From contig NZ_NOII01000001.1 in NCBI RefSeq assembly GCF_002245695.1, positions 372,001-436,000 of the forward strand: 64,000 nt of DNA, read 5' to 3'. The position numbers and the translations under genes are program-made. Each line of letters starts with the position of its first letter. The stretch's first letter is position 1. The notes beneath the pieces were generated by a model, which searched no databases, had not been told where the DNA came from, and saw nothing but the letters and a program-made list of their open reading frames with translations. The DNA is from Fictibacillus aquaticus (GTDB lineage Bacteria; Bacillota; Bacilli; Bacillales; Fictibacillaceae). Positions 1 to 8,535 of this stretch are shown here, piece after piece.

Positions 1-366
1 AATGTTCATGCCAAATATCATGTTGATTGCGGCCCGGATTCCGCTTCCTGAGTTGTGGTGCTGCCCTAAATAATGATCGAGTACTTCTGCTTTCTCCAAA
101 TTCATGATGAACGCATCATGAACGGGCTTTCCTGACCTTTCAAGGCTCGAACGCACTCGCTCCATAACCGCAGGAGGATAGAGCGATGCTTTTCTTCCTT
201 CTCCTGCAGAGGATATGCGGTTTATATCGATTTTTAATATGTTATAAAGAATCTTTGCTATATGAACGCTCGTTACATGGTTCAAAGAGTCCAGGTAGGC
301 ATCGATCGCTTGAACTTTAGTAAGTCCATTTTCTTTTTTATCAGCGCTTGTATCAATATGCTGCAT
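1..366 (-). CDS. Unrecognised protein, N-terminal 122 residues only (runs off the window edge)
   Basis: An open frame of 122 codons starts at ATG 364-366 behind a GGAGGA ribosome site and continues past the left edge, so the C-terminus is not seen. The protein is soluble, with no signal peptide or membrane span. Residues about 15-60 are predicted helical and could be a winged-helix or DnaD-like module, but I do not recognise the family. A His-rich stretch (GQHHNSGSG) lies near residue 100. It is transcribed away from the permease that follows. Treat as a hypothetical partial gene. Confidence 0.6.
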   Translation of the reverse strand, partial: MQHIDTSADKKENGLTKVQAIDAYLDSLNHVTSVHIAKILYNILKIDINRISSAGEGRKASLYPPAVMERVRSSLERSGKPVHDAFIMNLEKAEVLDHYLGQHHNSGSGIRAAINMIFGMNI

Positions 367-452
367 ACATTCCTCCACAAACTATATTTTATATTCTTTT
401 CCATTATCGCCCTCCAGGTTTTAATTTTCAATCTGCAGTTAATTGGAACAGA

Positions 453-485
453 AAAAGAGAATGCACGAACATCGGCATTCTCTTT
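453..485 (-). terminator. Intrinsic terminator after the permease gene
   Basis: Eleven-base stem AAAGAGAATGC/GCATTCTCTTT (454-464 with 475-485), 10-nt loop, U-rich tail on the minus strand, directly after the permease stop codon. Confidence 0.8.
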
Positions 486-489
486 AATA

Positions 490-1899
490 TTAAGCTGATT
501 TTTTTGTAATAAAATGCCTTCTCACCATCGGATAAAACACAATTCCTGAAGCAAGCAAAGCAATACCTAGCATGAAGGTTTTTAAATCTGCCGTACCGGC
601 TTTTATTACCCAAATGGAATAGATCGCCGCAATGCCGGCAATTAAACCATCAATCCTGCGTGCATTCGGCTGAGATTCATACGTTTCACCTGTAATGACA
701 AGCTTCAGCTGGTAGAATGCCCCCATGATATAAGGAACAAGGAATGCGAGCGTGGCGATAAAAATAATAAAATCAAACGCTTCGGCCATTGATTGTGAGA
801 TAACCGAAAAAATGAAAAGCTGTGTGCAAATATTGGTCACAATCAATGAAAATACAGGTGCTCCGTTCTTGTTTTCTTTTAAAAACTGCGGCAGGAACAT
901 CTTTTGTTTCGCCGCCTGAAAAGGTACTTCCGCTGAGAGCAGCACCCATCCGATTGTCGCACCAAGAAGTGAAATGATACCCAGTAGTGCCATCACATAA
1001 CTGCCTGAAGGTCCGATAACAGCTGAAAGGGCATCTACAAGCGGCTTTTGCGATTTGACGAGCTCTTCTTTCGGCAGTGTTCCCATCACAAGTACTGTAA
1101 TTAAAATATACAAAGCAAGTGCTATGAAGAGACCGAGTATCGTTGCTTTTTTCACATCAGTCTGCTTCTTAGCTCTCGTTGAAAAAACGACAGCTGATTC
1201 AACGCCAACAAAAGCCCACAGTGTTGCTATCGCAGCATTGTTCACCTGGCCCAGGAGTCCAATGCTTCCCCCTCCGCCATCTGAAACTGGTTCTGCAAAA
1301 GGAATCAGATTAGATGCTTCAAAAGCGAAAAGACAAACCACGATAAACAGAAAAAACCCTGTCACTTTTGCCGCCGTCGCCACAAAATTAATACGGCCAG
1401 CGCCTTCAACCCCTCTTAAGATCATGAAATGAATCGCCCAAAGCAGCATGCTGCACACAATAAATGTGATCAGACCGCCGGCTGTAACGGTTTGTGATAA
1501 AAAAGTAAACAGCTTTTTTTCATTTGTCATGACTGGGAAAAAGGTTGAAAGGTAGCTGGCAAAAGTCGTGATGATCGCAACGTTTCCTGCCCAGTTAGCT
1601 ACCCAGTAGCCCCAGCTTACGAGATATCCGCCAAGAAGCGAGCTTTCACTGCCTTCTTTAAAGAGCGCTTTCGCATAGTTCTGCGGGCCACCGTTTAAAT
1701 CTGGCTTCCTGACAGACAAGTTCCCGAACACGAGCGCTGTCATTAGTACACCAAATCCTGTAATAAGCCACGCGGATAAAACACCTGCCGGACTTGCTGC
1801 TTCAGCGAGAGAACGAGGCAGCATAAAGATACCCGAACCGACCATGTTGCCGACAACAAGCGCTGTAAGCACCCAAAGTCCTAGTCGTTTATTATTCAA
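490..1899 (-). CDS. APC-superfamily amino acid permease (basic amino acid/polyamine antiporter type)
   Basis: A 469-residue polytopic membrane protein with about 12 hydrophobic segments. The N-terminus has the APC signature of helix 1 (GNMVGSGIFMLP, residues 17-28), where substrate is bound in this superfamily. Overall it resembles the ArcD/LysI/YvsH branch that moves arginine, ornithine or lysine, but the substrate cannot be read from sequence. The start is TTG with TAGGAGG eight bases upstream. It is monocistronic with its own terminator. A basic amino acid carrier would fit with the lysine 2,3-aminomutase cluster 14 kb away, but that link is only suggestive. Confidence 0.85.
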   Translation of the reverse strand: MNNKRLGLWVLTALVVGNMVGSGIFMLPRSLAEAASPAGVLSAWLITGFGVLMTALVFGNLSVRKPDLNGGPQNYAKALFKEGSESSLLGGYLVSWGYWVANWAGNVAIITTFASYLSTFFPVMTNEKKLFTFLSQTVTAGGLITFIVCSMLLWAIHFMILRGVEGAGRINFVATAAKVTGFFLFIVVCLFAFEASNLIPFAEPVSDGGGGSIGLLGQVNNAAIATLWAFVGVESAVVFSTRAKKQTDVKKATILGLFIALALYILITVLVMGTLPKEELVKSQKPLVDALSAVIGPSGSYVMALLGIISLLGATIGWVLLSAEVPFQAAKQKMFLPQFLKENKNGAPVFSLIVTNICTQLFIFSVISQSMAEAFDFIIFIATLAFLVPYIMGAFYQLKLVITGETYESQPNARRIDGLIAGIAAIYSIWVIKAGTADLKTFMLGIALLASGIVFYPMVRRHFITKKSA

Positions 1900-2049
1900 A
1901 GAAATAACCTCCTATAATAGCCTGTAAATAGTTTTCCCCATATTAATTAAAAGTAACGGAAACACAATAGACTCTATAGTACACTAGCAAGATAAAGGAT
2001 TCAAGGTTTTTTATGACTTACAATGCATAATTATAATTTTTCACGATAG

Positions 2050-2085
2050 AAAAAACCCGGGATATTACTTCTTCCCGGGTTTTTT
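2050..2085 (-). terminator. Intrinsic terminator after cvfB
   Basis: Thirteen-base perfect stem AAAAAACCCGGGA/TCCCGGGTTTTTT with a 10-nt loop. It lies just beyond the cvfB stop on the minus strand. Confidence 0.9.
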
Positions 2086-2094
2086 CTGAATCTG

Positions 2095-2985
2095 CTATAT
2101 CTTTAAAAATGTTTTTCCGTTTTCCTGAACCACTTTGTCTTCTTTTAACAGTTTCCCCATAGCCCGCTTAAATGCCGCTTTGCTGATGTGGAACACTTCC
2201 TCAATCTCTGAAGGAGAAGATTTGTCGGTAAGTCCCATCTGGCCTTTATTTTTTCTTAAGAAAGAAACAATTTTTTCTGCATCTTCACTGTACGCCAATT
2301 CCTTGCGCGGCTTCATTGACATGTTGATACGCCCATCTTCGCGAACGTAAGAAACACGAGCCGAAACTTTTTCTCCGAGCCTGAGCTTTCTGGTCATTTC
2401 ATCCCTGTGAATAAAACCGATCAGCTTATCATCTGTAAAGAGCAGTACACCCGAGTCATTCAGCTTATAAACGTACCCTTCGAGCTGCTTATTCAGCAGC
2501 TCTTCTCCTGCAGCTTCAGCCTGCTCAACCATCTCTTCTCCTGCAGCTTCAGCCTGCTCAACCATCTCTTCCTCTGTAGCTAAATCGGCAAACAGACGGC
2601 CTTTTTTATCGAGCTTCAGCCCCGCATAGACTTTATCTCCCGCCTGAGGCCATAGCTCCCAGTCATGCGGAAGATCGTCCTTTGAAAGGAGGACATCTTT
2701 CTTGATGCCCATGTTTAAAAACGTACCGTATTTCTTATTAATTCCGGCTGCATCAAGCCATGCAAGTGAGTCAAGGCGCACTTTTGGCATTGATTCCGTA
2801 GCTGCAATCCTGCCTTCATGATCCTGATATAAAAACACGGTAACTTCATCGTTTTCTTCATGCTGTTTCAACGCTTCTGATTTATGAAGCATGACTTCTT
2901 CTGTACCGTTACTTAAAAAATAGCCAAAATCAGCTTTTCTGGCTACTTTCACGGTAACTGCTGTGCCTGGTGTTAATTTATTCAT
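2095..2985 (-). CDS. cvfB: CvfB/YitL S1-domain RNA-binding protein
   Basis: A 296-residue soluble protein with tandem S1-type RNA-binding modules and a C-terminal winged helix (about residues 225-296), the CvfB architecture. CvfB affects virulence regulation in Staphylococcus and is YitL in Bacillus. The S1 fold at residues 1-65 opens with the usual PGTAVTVKVARKADFGYFL pattern, and another runs about 165-220. Between them lies an acidic insert in which the 11-residue unit EEMVEQAEAAG occurs twice back to back, from a 33-bp tandem duplication. ATG start with an AAGGAA site. Co-directional with yycC and fhs upstream. Confidence 0.9.
   Translation of the reverse strand: MNKLTPGTAVTVKVARKADFGYFLSNGTEEVMLHKSEALKQHEENDEVTVFLYQDHEGRIAATESMPKVRLDSLAWLDAAGINKKYGTFLNMGIKKDVLLSKDDLPHDWELWPQAGDKVYAGLKLDKKGRLFADLATEEEMVEQAEAAGEEMVEQAEAAGEELLNKQLEGYVYKLNDSGVLLFTDDKLIGFIHRDEMTRKLRLGEKVSARVSYVREDGRINMSMKPRKELAYSEDAEKIVSFLRKNKGQMGLTDKSSPSEIEEVFHISKAAFKRAMGKLLKEDKVVQENGKTFLKI
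2500..2565. repeat. 33-bp in-frame tandem duplication inside cvfB
   Basis: Two perfect adjacent 33-bp copies (2500-2532 and 2533-2565), followed by a decayed partial third. Each encodes an acidic, Ala-rich 11-residue helix segment (EEMVEQAEAAG), so the frame is kept. Confidence 0.95.
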
Positions 2986-3001
2986 CTCGTTTCCTTCCTT
3001 G

Positions 3002-3027
3002 AAAATCCGGTTTAATCTCCGGACTTT
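3002..3027 (-). terminator. Possible terminator between yycC and cvfB
   Basis: Nine-base stem with one G-U pair (minus strand AAAGTCCGG/CCGGATTTT) and a short U tail. It overlaps the yycC stop codon. The tail is weak, so it may only attenuate. Confidence 0.45.
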
Positions 3028-3191
3028 TATTCCCTTTTATCATCACTGTTTTTATTATTATCTTGTTCATTTAATTCCATCAGCTTTTTAACAAGAATAT
3101 GCTGAGGCATATGCATCAGCTGTTCGAGCGGTACATTCAGCGCTTTAGCCAGTTTGACTGCCGTGTCGGGTGATAGTTGAAGCGGCTTCAT
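3027..3191 (-). CDS. yycC: YycC-family small protein
   Basis: A 54-residue ORF starting at ATG 3189-3191 behind GGAGG. The first 40 residues contain the segment LNVPLEQLMHMPQHIL, which I recognise as the hallmark of the YycC family of Bacillus (about 50 residues, function unknown). The C-terminus is a polar Asn/Asp/Lys tail. It lies 36 nt after fhs on the same strand and 41 nt before cvfB, so the three may be co-transcribed, with a weak terminator after yycC. Confidence 0.8.
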   Translation of the reverse strand: MKPLQLSPDTAVKLAKALNVPLEQLMHMPQHILVKKLMELNEQDNNKNSDDKRE

Positions 3192-3227
3192 CACATCTGC
3201 CTCCTTTATGTTTTATTTATCCTAATT

Positions 3228-4916
3228 CTAAAACAGCCCTGCTGCCTTGCCTTCCTCAGTAACGTCCATATCCATCGCTGCTGGACGCTTTGGAAGTCCC
3301 GGCATCGTCATCACATCACCAGTAAGGGCGACAATAAACCCTGCCCCTACAGAAGCTCTTAGCTCCCTGATCGCGACGATAAACTTTTCTGGCCTTCCAA
3401 GTTTTTTAGGATCATCAGAAAGAGAATATTGGGTTTTTGCCATACAAACCGGCAAATTTCCCCAGCCTAGTGATGTGAACTGTTCAATCTGTTTGATTGC
3501 TTTCGGTGAGAACTGAACATCTTCAGCCCCGTATACCCTTTGGCAGATCGTCTTGATTTTTTCGTCAAGCGGCATATCCAGCTCATACAGCGGCTTATAA
3601 TTGTTATCTTCTGATTCCATCACGTTCAGCACCGTACGTGCCAGTTCTTCTCCGCCAGCTCCTCCGTCAGCCCAAACATCAGCTTCTGCAGCCTGCACGC
3701 CCTCTGATTTACACCATTCCAAAATATAATCGACTTCTGCTTGATCGTCATTTACAAAGCGGTTTACCGCAACGACAGCCGGCACTCCAAATTGTTTCAG
3801 CGTATCCAGATGCTTTGCAAGGTTAGGCATTCCTCTTTTGAGTGCAGGAAGATCAAGAACTGAAAGCTCGTCTTTTGGGACTCCGCCGTGCATTTTCAGC
3901 GCCCGCACTGTCGCAACGACTACGACCGCACCTGGTTTGATCCCGCCATATCTTGCTTTTATATTCAAGAACTTCTCAGCGCCTAGGTCTGCTCCAAATC
4001 CAGATTCTGTTACAACAATATCACTTAGTTTCGAAGCAAGCTTTGTAGCAATGATGCTATTGCAGCCATGTGCGATATTTGCAAACGGTCCTCCGTGGAT
4101 GATTGCCGGCGTGTTTTCAAGAGTCTGCACGAGGTTAGGCATGAGAGCATCTTTTAGAAGAAGTGTGAGAGCGCCTTCTGCTCCTAAGTCTCCCGCTGTC
4201 ACTGGGCTATCGCTGTAATCATAGGCAACAACCATTTTGGAAAGTCTTGACTTTAAATCTTTGACACTTACAGCCAGACAAAAAATAGCCATGATCTCTG
4301 AAGCAACCGTAATGTCGAAACCGTCTTCACGCGGAACTCCCTGAAGAGGCCCTCCAAGACCAACAACAATCCTGCGGAGTGCCCGGTCATTCATGTCGAG
4401 CGCGCGTTTCCAAACGATTTTGCGGGGATCAATATGTAATGCGTTCCCTTGATGAATATGATTATCGATTAAAGCGGCAAGTGCATTATTTGCTGTAGTA
4501 ATCGCGTGAATATCGCCTGTAAAATGCAGGTTGATCTCTTCCATAGGCATCACTTGAGAATATCCGCCGCCAGCAGCACCGCCTTTAATACCCATGCTAG
4601 GACCTAATGACGGTTCGCGAAGAGCGACAATCGTCTGCTTTCCGATTCGGTTAAAAGCTTGGCCAAGTCCTACAGTTACCGTTGATTTCCCTTCTCCTGC
4701 AGGAGTAGGGTTTATGGAGGTGACTAGAACAACGGTTCCTTCTTGTTTCGTTTCAAGCTTTTGAAATAGATCAAGTGAGAGCTTTGCTTTGTATCTTCCG
4801 TACGGCTCCCAATCTTCTTCGTCAATTCCGAGCAGTCCTGCGATATGGCTGATCGGAAGCATCTTTGATTCTTGTGCGATTTCAATATCCGACTTGTGAG
4901 ACGTTTTTTCTGGCAT
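3228..4916 (-). CDS. fhs: Formate-tetrahydrofolate ligase
   Basis: A cytosolic enzyme that makes 10-formyl-THF from formate, THF and ATP, feeding one-carbon units to purine and formyl-Met synthesis. The family P-loop is clear at about residue 66 ([15 protein letters not shown]), followed by [18 protein letters not shown] and the C-terminal segment [10 protein letters not shown]. Length 562 residues matches the usual 555-560. I chose the ATG at 4914-4916 (MPEKTSHK) because AAGGAGGG lies 11 nt upstream; an in-frame ATG 42 nt earlier has no ribosome site. Probably in a unit with yycC. Confidence 0.96.
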   Translation of the reverse strand: MPEKTSHKSDIEIAQESKMLPISHIAGLLGIDEEDWEPYGRYKAKLSLDLFQKLETKQEGTVVLVTSINPTPAGEGKSTVTVGLGQAFNRIGKQTIVALREPSLGPSMGIKGGAAGGGYSQVMPMEEINLHFTGDIHAITTANNALAALIDNHIHQGNALHIDPRKIVWKRALDMNDRALRRIVVGLGGPLQGVPREDGFDITVASEIMAIFCLAVSVKDLKSRLSKMVVAYDYSDSPVTAGDLGAEGALTLLLKDALMPNLVQTLENTPAIIHGGPFANIAHGCNSIIATKLASKLSDIVVTESGFGADLGAEKFLNIKARYGGIKPGAVVVVATVRALKMHGGVPKDELSVLDLPALKRGMPNLAKHLDTLKQFGVPAVVAVNRFVNDDQAEVDYILEWCKSEGVQAAEADVWADGGAGGEELARTVLNVMESEDNNYKPLYELDMPLDEKIKTICQRVYGAEDVQFSPKAIKQIEQFTSLGWGNLPVCMAKTQYSLSDDPKKLGRPEKFIVAIRELRASVGAGFIVALTGDVMTMPGLPKRPAAMDMDVTEEGKAAGLF

Positions 4917-5056
4917 ACGTGGGTTGCCCTCCTTGAAGGATAAAAAAAGTATATTCACTTCTTTTATTGTAACAAAAAAACATGCCAGACTGCGACCTTT
5001 AGTTTGCGAAGAAACAGGTAGCGTTTAAACTTCTATTATTACAGTGAAAAAAAGAG

Positions 5057-5062
5057 TATAAT
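5057..5062 (+). promoter_or_regulatory. Probable -10 box of the ferredoxin gene
   Basis: A perfect TATAAT 36 bp upstream of the ATG. No convincing -35 box is seen at 17 bp, so only the -10 element is proposed. Confidence 0.4.
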
Positions 5063-5097
5063 ATGTACTGGAAAGCACAGGAAACGGAGGATGAATA

Positions 5098-5421
5098 ATG
5101 GCAAAAATTACAGTTCAAGGATTTGGCGAGTATGAGATCGAAAATGGCAGGAAGCTTGTAAACGCATTAGAAGACAACGGAGTAGATATGCTTCATCGAT
5201 GCGGAGGTAAAGCTAAATGCACGACATGCCGTGTTGAAGTTCTGTCAGGAGATCTAGGGCCGATGAATGAGATGGAAGCAGCAATCATCGAAACAAAAGG
5301 TCTTGCTGACGGCATTCGCCTGTCATGCCAGATCTGCGTCAGTGAAGATGCAGTCATAAAGCCTGTCATGACCGTTTCACAATCCGGTCTTGATGCCGGC
5401 CCGCGTCCGGAAGAAGCATAA
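5098..5421 (+). CDS. Plant-type 2Fe-2S ferredoxin
   Basis: A 107-residue cytosolic ferredoxin with a beta-grasp fold. Cluster ligands are visible as C35-x5-C41-x2-C44 (HRCGGKAKCTTCR) and a fourth Cys in LSCQICV at about residue 77. This is the classic 2Fe-2S pattern for an electron-transfer protein; the partner is not known. ATG start with CGGAGG. It stands alone between fhs (opposite strand) and ypgQ (convergent), and shares a long bidirectional hairpin with ypgQ. Confidence 0.92.
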   Translation: MAKITVQGFGEYEIENGRKLVNALEDNGVDMLHRCGGKAKCTTCRVEVLSGDLGPMNEMEAAIIETKGLADGIRLSCQICVSEDAVIKPVMTVSQSGLDAGPRPEEA

Positions 5422-5470
5422 AAAGGTCTGGCACAAGCATGTTTAATCCATGCTGTGTCCAGACCTTTTT
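5420..5470. terminator. Bidirectional terminator, ferredoxin / ypgQ
   Basis: Long imperfect hairpin with an outer 12-base stem AAAAAGGTCTGG/CCAGACCTTTTT and an inner CAC-AGCATG/CATGCT-GTG stem. It is U-rich on both strands. Confidence 0.85.
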
Positions 5471-6110
5471 ATTTTTTGCCTTCCCACTCCAGAGAGAACC
5501 GCTGTAAAAAATCCTCCATGAATTGGTGGCGTTCTTCAGCCAGCTTATTCGCATAAGGTGTATTGATCCCGCTCTTTAATTTTAACAGTTTTTCATAAAA
5601 GTGATTGATAGCCGTGCTTTTTCCATTCCGATACTCTTCTTTGGTCATCTCTTCACGAACCGGTATTTCTGGATCAAACATCAACTGCCCTTTCGCACCC
5701 GAATAGGCAAACGTCCGGCCGATCCCGATTGCTCCTATCGCGTCAAGCCTGTCGGCATCCTGAACTACTCTGCCTTCAAGACTCAGCGCTTCTCCAGCAT
5801 GACCGCCCTTGTATGACATGTTCTGAATAATGTGCAAAACAGCATCTGCCACTTGTGCCTCAAGTTTTATTGTTCGCAGCCAATCGCTGACCTCGGCTAG
5901 TCCTGCTTCTTCACTTCCTGCTATTTTTTCATCTGCGATATCATGCAGCAGGGCGGCCAGTTCACAGATAAAAACATCTGCTCCTTCTTGCTCCGCAATT
6001 TTAAGAGCAAGCTGACGGACACGATGAATATGGTACCAGTCATGGCCGCTGGATTCGTTTCCAAGCTTGCGCCTTACAAATTCTTCTGTCATCTGAATAA
6101 TTTTTTTCAT
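5469..6110 (-). CDS. ypgQ: HD-domain phosphohydrolase, YpgQ type
   Basis: A 213-residue soluble protein with the HD superfamily metal-binding residues: H23 in GHDWYHIHRV, the HD pair in ALLHDIADEK (about residues 52-53), and a distal D in VVQDADRLDAIGAIG (about residue 117). It matches YpgQ of B. subtilis, a metal-dependent pyrophosphohydrolase active on nucleotides in vitro; the physiological substrate is uncertain. ATG start. It overlaps nothing but sits 9 nt after a small upstream ORF, suggesting a two-gene unit. Confidence 0.85.
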   Translation of the reverse strand: MKKIIQMTEEFVRRKLGNESSGHDWYHIHRVRQLALKIAEQEGADVFICELAALLHDIADEKIAGSEEAGLAEVSDWLRTIKLEAQVADAVLHIIQNMSYKGGHAGEALSLEGRVVQDADRLDAIGAIGIGRTFAYSGAKGQLMFDPEIPVREEMTKEEYRNGKSTAINHFYEKLLKLKSGINTPYANKLAEERHQFMEDFLQRFSLEWEGKK

Positions 6111-6119
6111 TTTTTTCCT

Positions 6120-6404
6120 CTATGCGTGTTTTTTGCTTTGACTCGTGATGCGGTTAAAAAGGTGATACGCTTCTTTTTTTGAAACGGCATTCTCTTCTTT
6201 CAGCCTTTTCAAAAGTTCAATAAAATAGCTGGGATCAAAGCCAAACTGATGCTTCAACATCCACTCGATCGCACATTCCACTTGGACATCACTGGCGTCA
6301 CAGTAATGCTTACCAAATAAAAAAAATTGTACCTGGCCGTCTTCAAACCGAATTCCTTTTGAAGATAAATAATCTAGGTAATTTTCAATATTAGACGGTT
6401 TCAC
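6120..6404 (-). CDS. Unrecognised 94-residue protein upstream of ypgQ
   Basis: A GTG start at 6402-6404 with GGGAAGTGAG about nine bases upstream. The protein is helical and soluble with aromatic-rich segments (FFLFGKHY), no signal peptide and no recognisable motif. Stop-to-start distance to ypgQ is 9 nt, so co-expression is likely. I do not recognise the family. Confidence 0.7.
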   Translation of the reverse strand: MKPSNIENYLDYLSSKGIRFEDGQVQFFLFGKHYCDASDVQVECAIEWMLKHQFGFDPSYFIELLKRLKEENAVSKKEAYHLFNRITSQSKKHA

Positions 6405-6464
6405 TTTTTCTCACTTCCCGATTAAAGCATTTTCCTTAGATGATTGTACCAAGAGTTTCCTTTT

Positions 6465-7130
6465 TTAATCAATCAATTCTTTTACCGCCTTGATGAGTTT
6501 CCCCTCAATTGCCTGTAATGCCAGACTATCCGCATCTTTATTTTCGCTGCGCTGAACCCATGTATACTGCGGCCGGATGGAACACCGTTTAAAGATAGCA
6601 TCAATTTTATCTGCCCAATATTGGTGCTCACTTTCGTAACATGGCCATTCGCCAGACATCTGGTATATCACAACCTTGGAATCCCCTTTAATATTGACTT
6701 TTTCGTCGCGGACTCCCATCTGTTCAAGTTCATCAGCAAGAAGCCACAGCGCTGCATACTCGCTTTCATTGTTTGAAGTCATCTCAGCCATAGCGGCGTT
6801 TTTTCTTAACCGGTAAGCGCTTCCGTTCTGTTTAAAGTAAATGAGTATGCCCTGTCCGCTTAAACACCCGCTTTCCTGAAAGCCTCCGTCAAAATATGCG
6901 GTAACATGCTCGGGTTCTGTTTCCTTTTCTTTCAGCCATTTTTTTATTTCTTTAATTGACCATGATGTCTCGTATTCATCTATATATTCAATGCTTGCGG
7001 CTCTTCCCGTCTTTTCAAGATCATTCCCAACTGCCAAGGCGGTTTTTACCGGCATAAAACCGCTGCTGGAGAAAATGATCGTTTCTGTGTTTTTAGGATA
7101 TTTATAGCGCCACACGATTTTCAGTTCCAC
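6465..7130 (-). CDS. RNase H-fold protein with N-terminal extension (YpeP-like)
   Basis: A 221-residue protein. Residues about 77-210 form an RNase HI-like domain with all four acidic positions visible: D in AYFDGG, E in NNESEYAAL, D in IKGDSKVV and D in NKDADSLA. The first 70 residues are a separate basic/acidic extension that is not the HBD of RNase HI. Related to the YpeP/reverse-transcriptase-like RNase H group of Bacillus. It starts with GTG. Diverges from another RNase H-like gene 86 bp away. The intact active site suggests nuclease activity on RNA/DNA hybrids, but this is not proven. Confidence 0.8.
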   Translation of the reverse strand: MELKIVWRYKYPKNTETIIFSSSGFMPVKTALAVGNDLEKTGRAASIEYIDEYETSWSIKEIKKWLKEKETEPEHVTAYFDGGFQESGCLSGQGILIYFKQNGSAYRLRKNAAMAEMTSNNESEYAALWLLADELEQMGVRDEKVNIKGDSKVVIYQMSGEWPCYESEHQYWADKIDAIFKRCSIRPQYTWVQRSENKDADSLALQAIEGKLIKAVKELID

Positions 7131-7216
7131 GTTTTGCCGCTTCCTTTCACGATGGATTTTCTTTTCGCTGTTTTCCTATATAATACTATGTAGTATCCAG
7201 CAACGGAGGAATAAAA

Positions 7217-7621
7217 ATGATTGAAGTATATATTGACGGAGCGAGCGCAGGAGACCCGGGCATGTCAGGGGCAGGCATTTTTATAAAAACAGGACATGGT
7301 CCTGCATTAACCTATAGTGTGCCTCTCGGCGTGATGTCTAACCATGAAGCAGAGTTCAGAGCTTTAATATCCGCATTAAAAAAATGCCGCGAAAACGGTT
7401 TTAAGATTGTTTCATTCAGAACTGACTCACAGGCTGTAGAGCGTGCAGTCGAAAAAAAATATGCGAAAGATAAACGGTACGAGCCTCTTCTAAAAGATGC
7501 GCTAGAGTTAATAGATGAACTCGATTTGTTCTTTATTAAATGGATTCCATCCAAACAGAATAAGATGGCAGATGAACTGGCCAGAAAAGCCATTCAGCTG
7601 AACGGAAAGGAAACAGAATGA
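7217..7621 (+). CDS. RNase HI-like protein (YpdQ-like)
   Basis: A 134-residue single-domain RNase H fold. Catalytic carboxylates are visible: D7 in VYIDGAS, E in NHEAEFRAL, D in FRTDSQAV and D in NKMADELAR. ATG start behind ACGGAGGA. The stop codon overlaps the start of the following transporter gene (ATGA), so the two are translationally coupled even though their functions look unrelated. Together with the divergent YpeP-like gene it makes a face-to-face pair of RNase H-like proteins, as also found around ypcP in B. subtilis. Confidence 0.85.
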   Translation: MIEVYIDGASAGDPGMSGAGIFIKTGHGPALTYSVPLGVMSNHEAEFRALISALKKCRENGFKIVSFRTDSQAVERAVEKKYAKDKRYEPLLKDALELIDELDLFFIKWIPSKQNKMADELARKAIQLNGKETE

Positions 7622-8535
7622 AAAAAAACATGCTGCTGGCAGATGTCAGTTTATTATTGGTCGCAGCGATATGGGGTACAACCTTTGTGATCGTGCAGAA
7701 CGCGATCGCCTTGCTCGAACCATACTCTTTTAACTCGATCAGGTTTTTGATGGCTTTTTTGTTTCTATTCCTTTTCATTTTAGCTTTCAACCGCAGCACT
7801 TTTAAAAACACGAATGCTTCAATTTTGATAAAAGGAATCATACTAGGTTTTTTTCTTTTTCTCGGGTATGGCTTTCAAACTGTCGGGCTTCTCTATACCA
7901 CTTCAGCAAATGCTGGCTTTATCACTGGACTGAGCGTCGTCCTTGTTCCCTTGCTTTCATTTTTTCTGCTAAAAAGCAAGCTGCCCCTGCAGTCCCTCGT
8001 CAGTTCGTTTATTGCGGCAGGCGGTCTTTACTTGCTCGCAGCCGGAAAAGAGACGGGCATCAACAAAGGAGATTTGTTTGTTCTGCTCTGTGCTTTTTCA
8101 TTTGCCTTACATATTGTATACACAGGGAAATTCGCGCAAAAAGGAACCGCATGGATCATCACTCTCACACAGCTTATGACCGTGGGAGTGTGCAGTTTGA
8201 TTACAGCTTTATTTACGGAAGACTATAAAAGTATCACTGACATGAACATCCTGCTTTCTGCAGAAGTGATTACTGCCTTAATTATCACCGCTGTATTCGC
8301 TACGGCGCTGGCGTTTCTAGCCCAGACATATTTTCAAGTGTATACAACTCCGGCGAGGGTCGCTCTCATTTTTGCTACAGAGCCTGTTTTTGCCGCTCTG
8401 ACTGCTTACGTCTGGCTTAACGAAACGTTAGGATTTAAAGCGGCTATTGGATGCTTTTTGATTTTATCAGGTATGATCGCCTCTGAGATTCCTTTGTTTC
8501 ATTATTTCAACAAAAAGAAAGAGCGGGCAGCTTAG
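7618..8535 (+). CDS. EamA/DMT-family transporter
   Basis: A 305-residue membrane protein of ten hydrophobic segments arranged as two EamA repeats (about 10-140 and 150-295). The first repeat carries the family pattern AAIWGTTFVIVQ and NSIRFLMAF. This family mostly exports amino acids, nucleobases or other metabolites; the substrate is unknown. It overlaps the preceding RNase H-like gene by 4 nt (ATGA) and converges on ypcP with a 4-nt overlap of 3' ends. Confidence 0.88.
   Translation: MKKNMLLADVSLLLVAAIWGTTFVIVQNAIALLEPYSFNSIRFLMAFLFLFLFILAFNRSTFKNTNASILIKGIILGFFLFLGYGFQTVGLLYTTSANAGFITGLSVVLVPLLSFFLLKSKLPLQSLVSSFIAAGGLYLLAAGKETGINKGDLFVLLCAFSFALHIVYTGKFAQKGTAWIITLTQLMTVGVCSLITALFTEDYKSITDMNILLSAEVITALIITAVFATALAFLAQTYFQVYTTPARVALIFATEPVFAALTAYVWLNETLGFKAAIGCFLILSGMIASEIPLFHYFNKKKERAA

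Noticed and set aside
1900-2049. Lysine riboswitch or T-box in front of the amino acid permease
   Set aside because: Only about 150 bp, no T-box sequence (TGGnACCGCG) and no lysine-riboswitch-like junction seen.
5420-5470. Long hairpin as a third member of the palindromic repeat family
   Set aside because: Arms (AAAAAGGTCTGG) and loop differ from the GGGGTnCGGTACC elements and its A/U flanks make it an ordinary bidirectional terminator.
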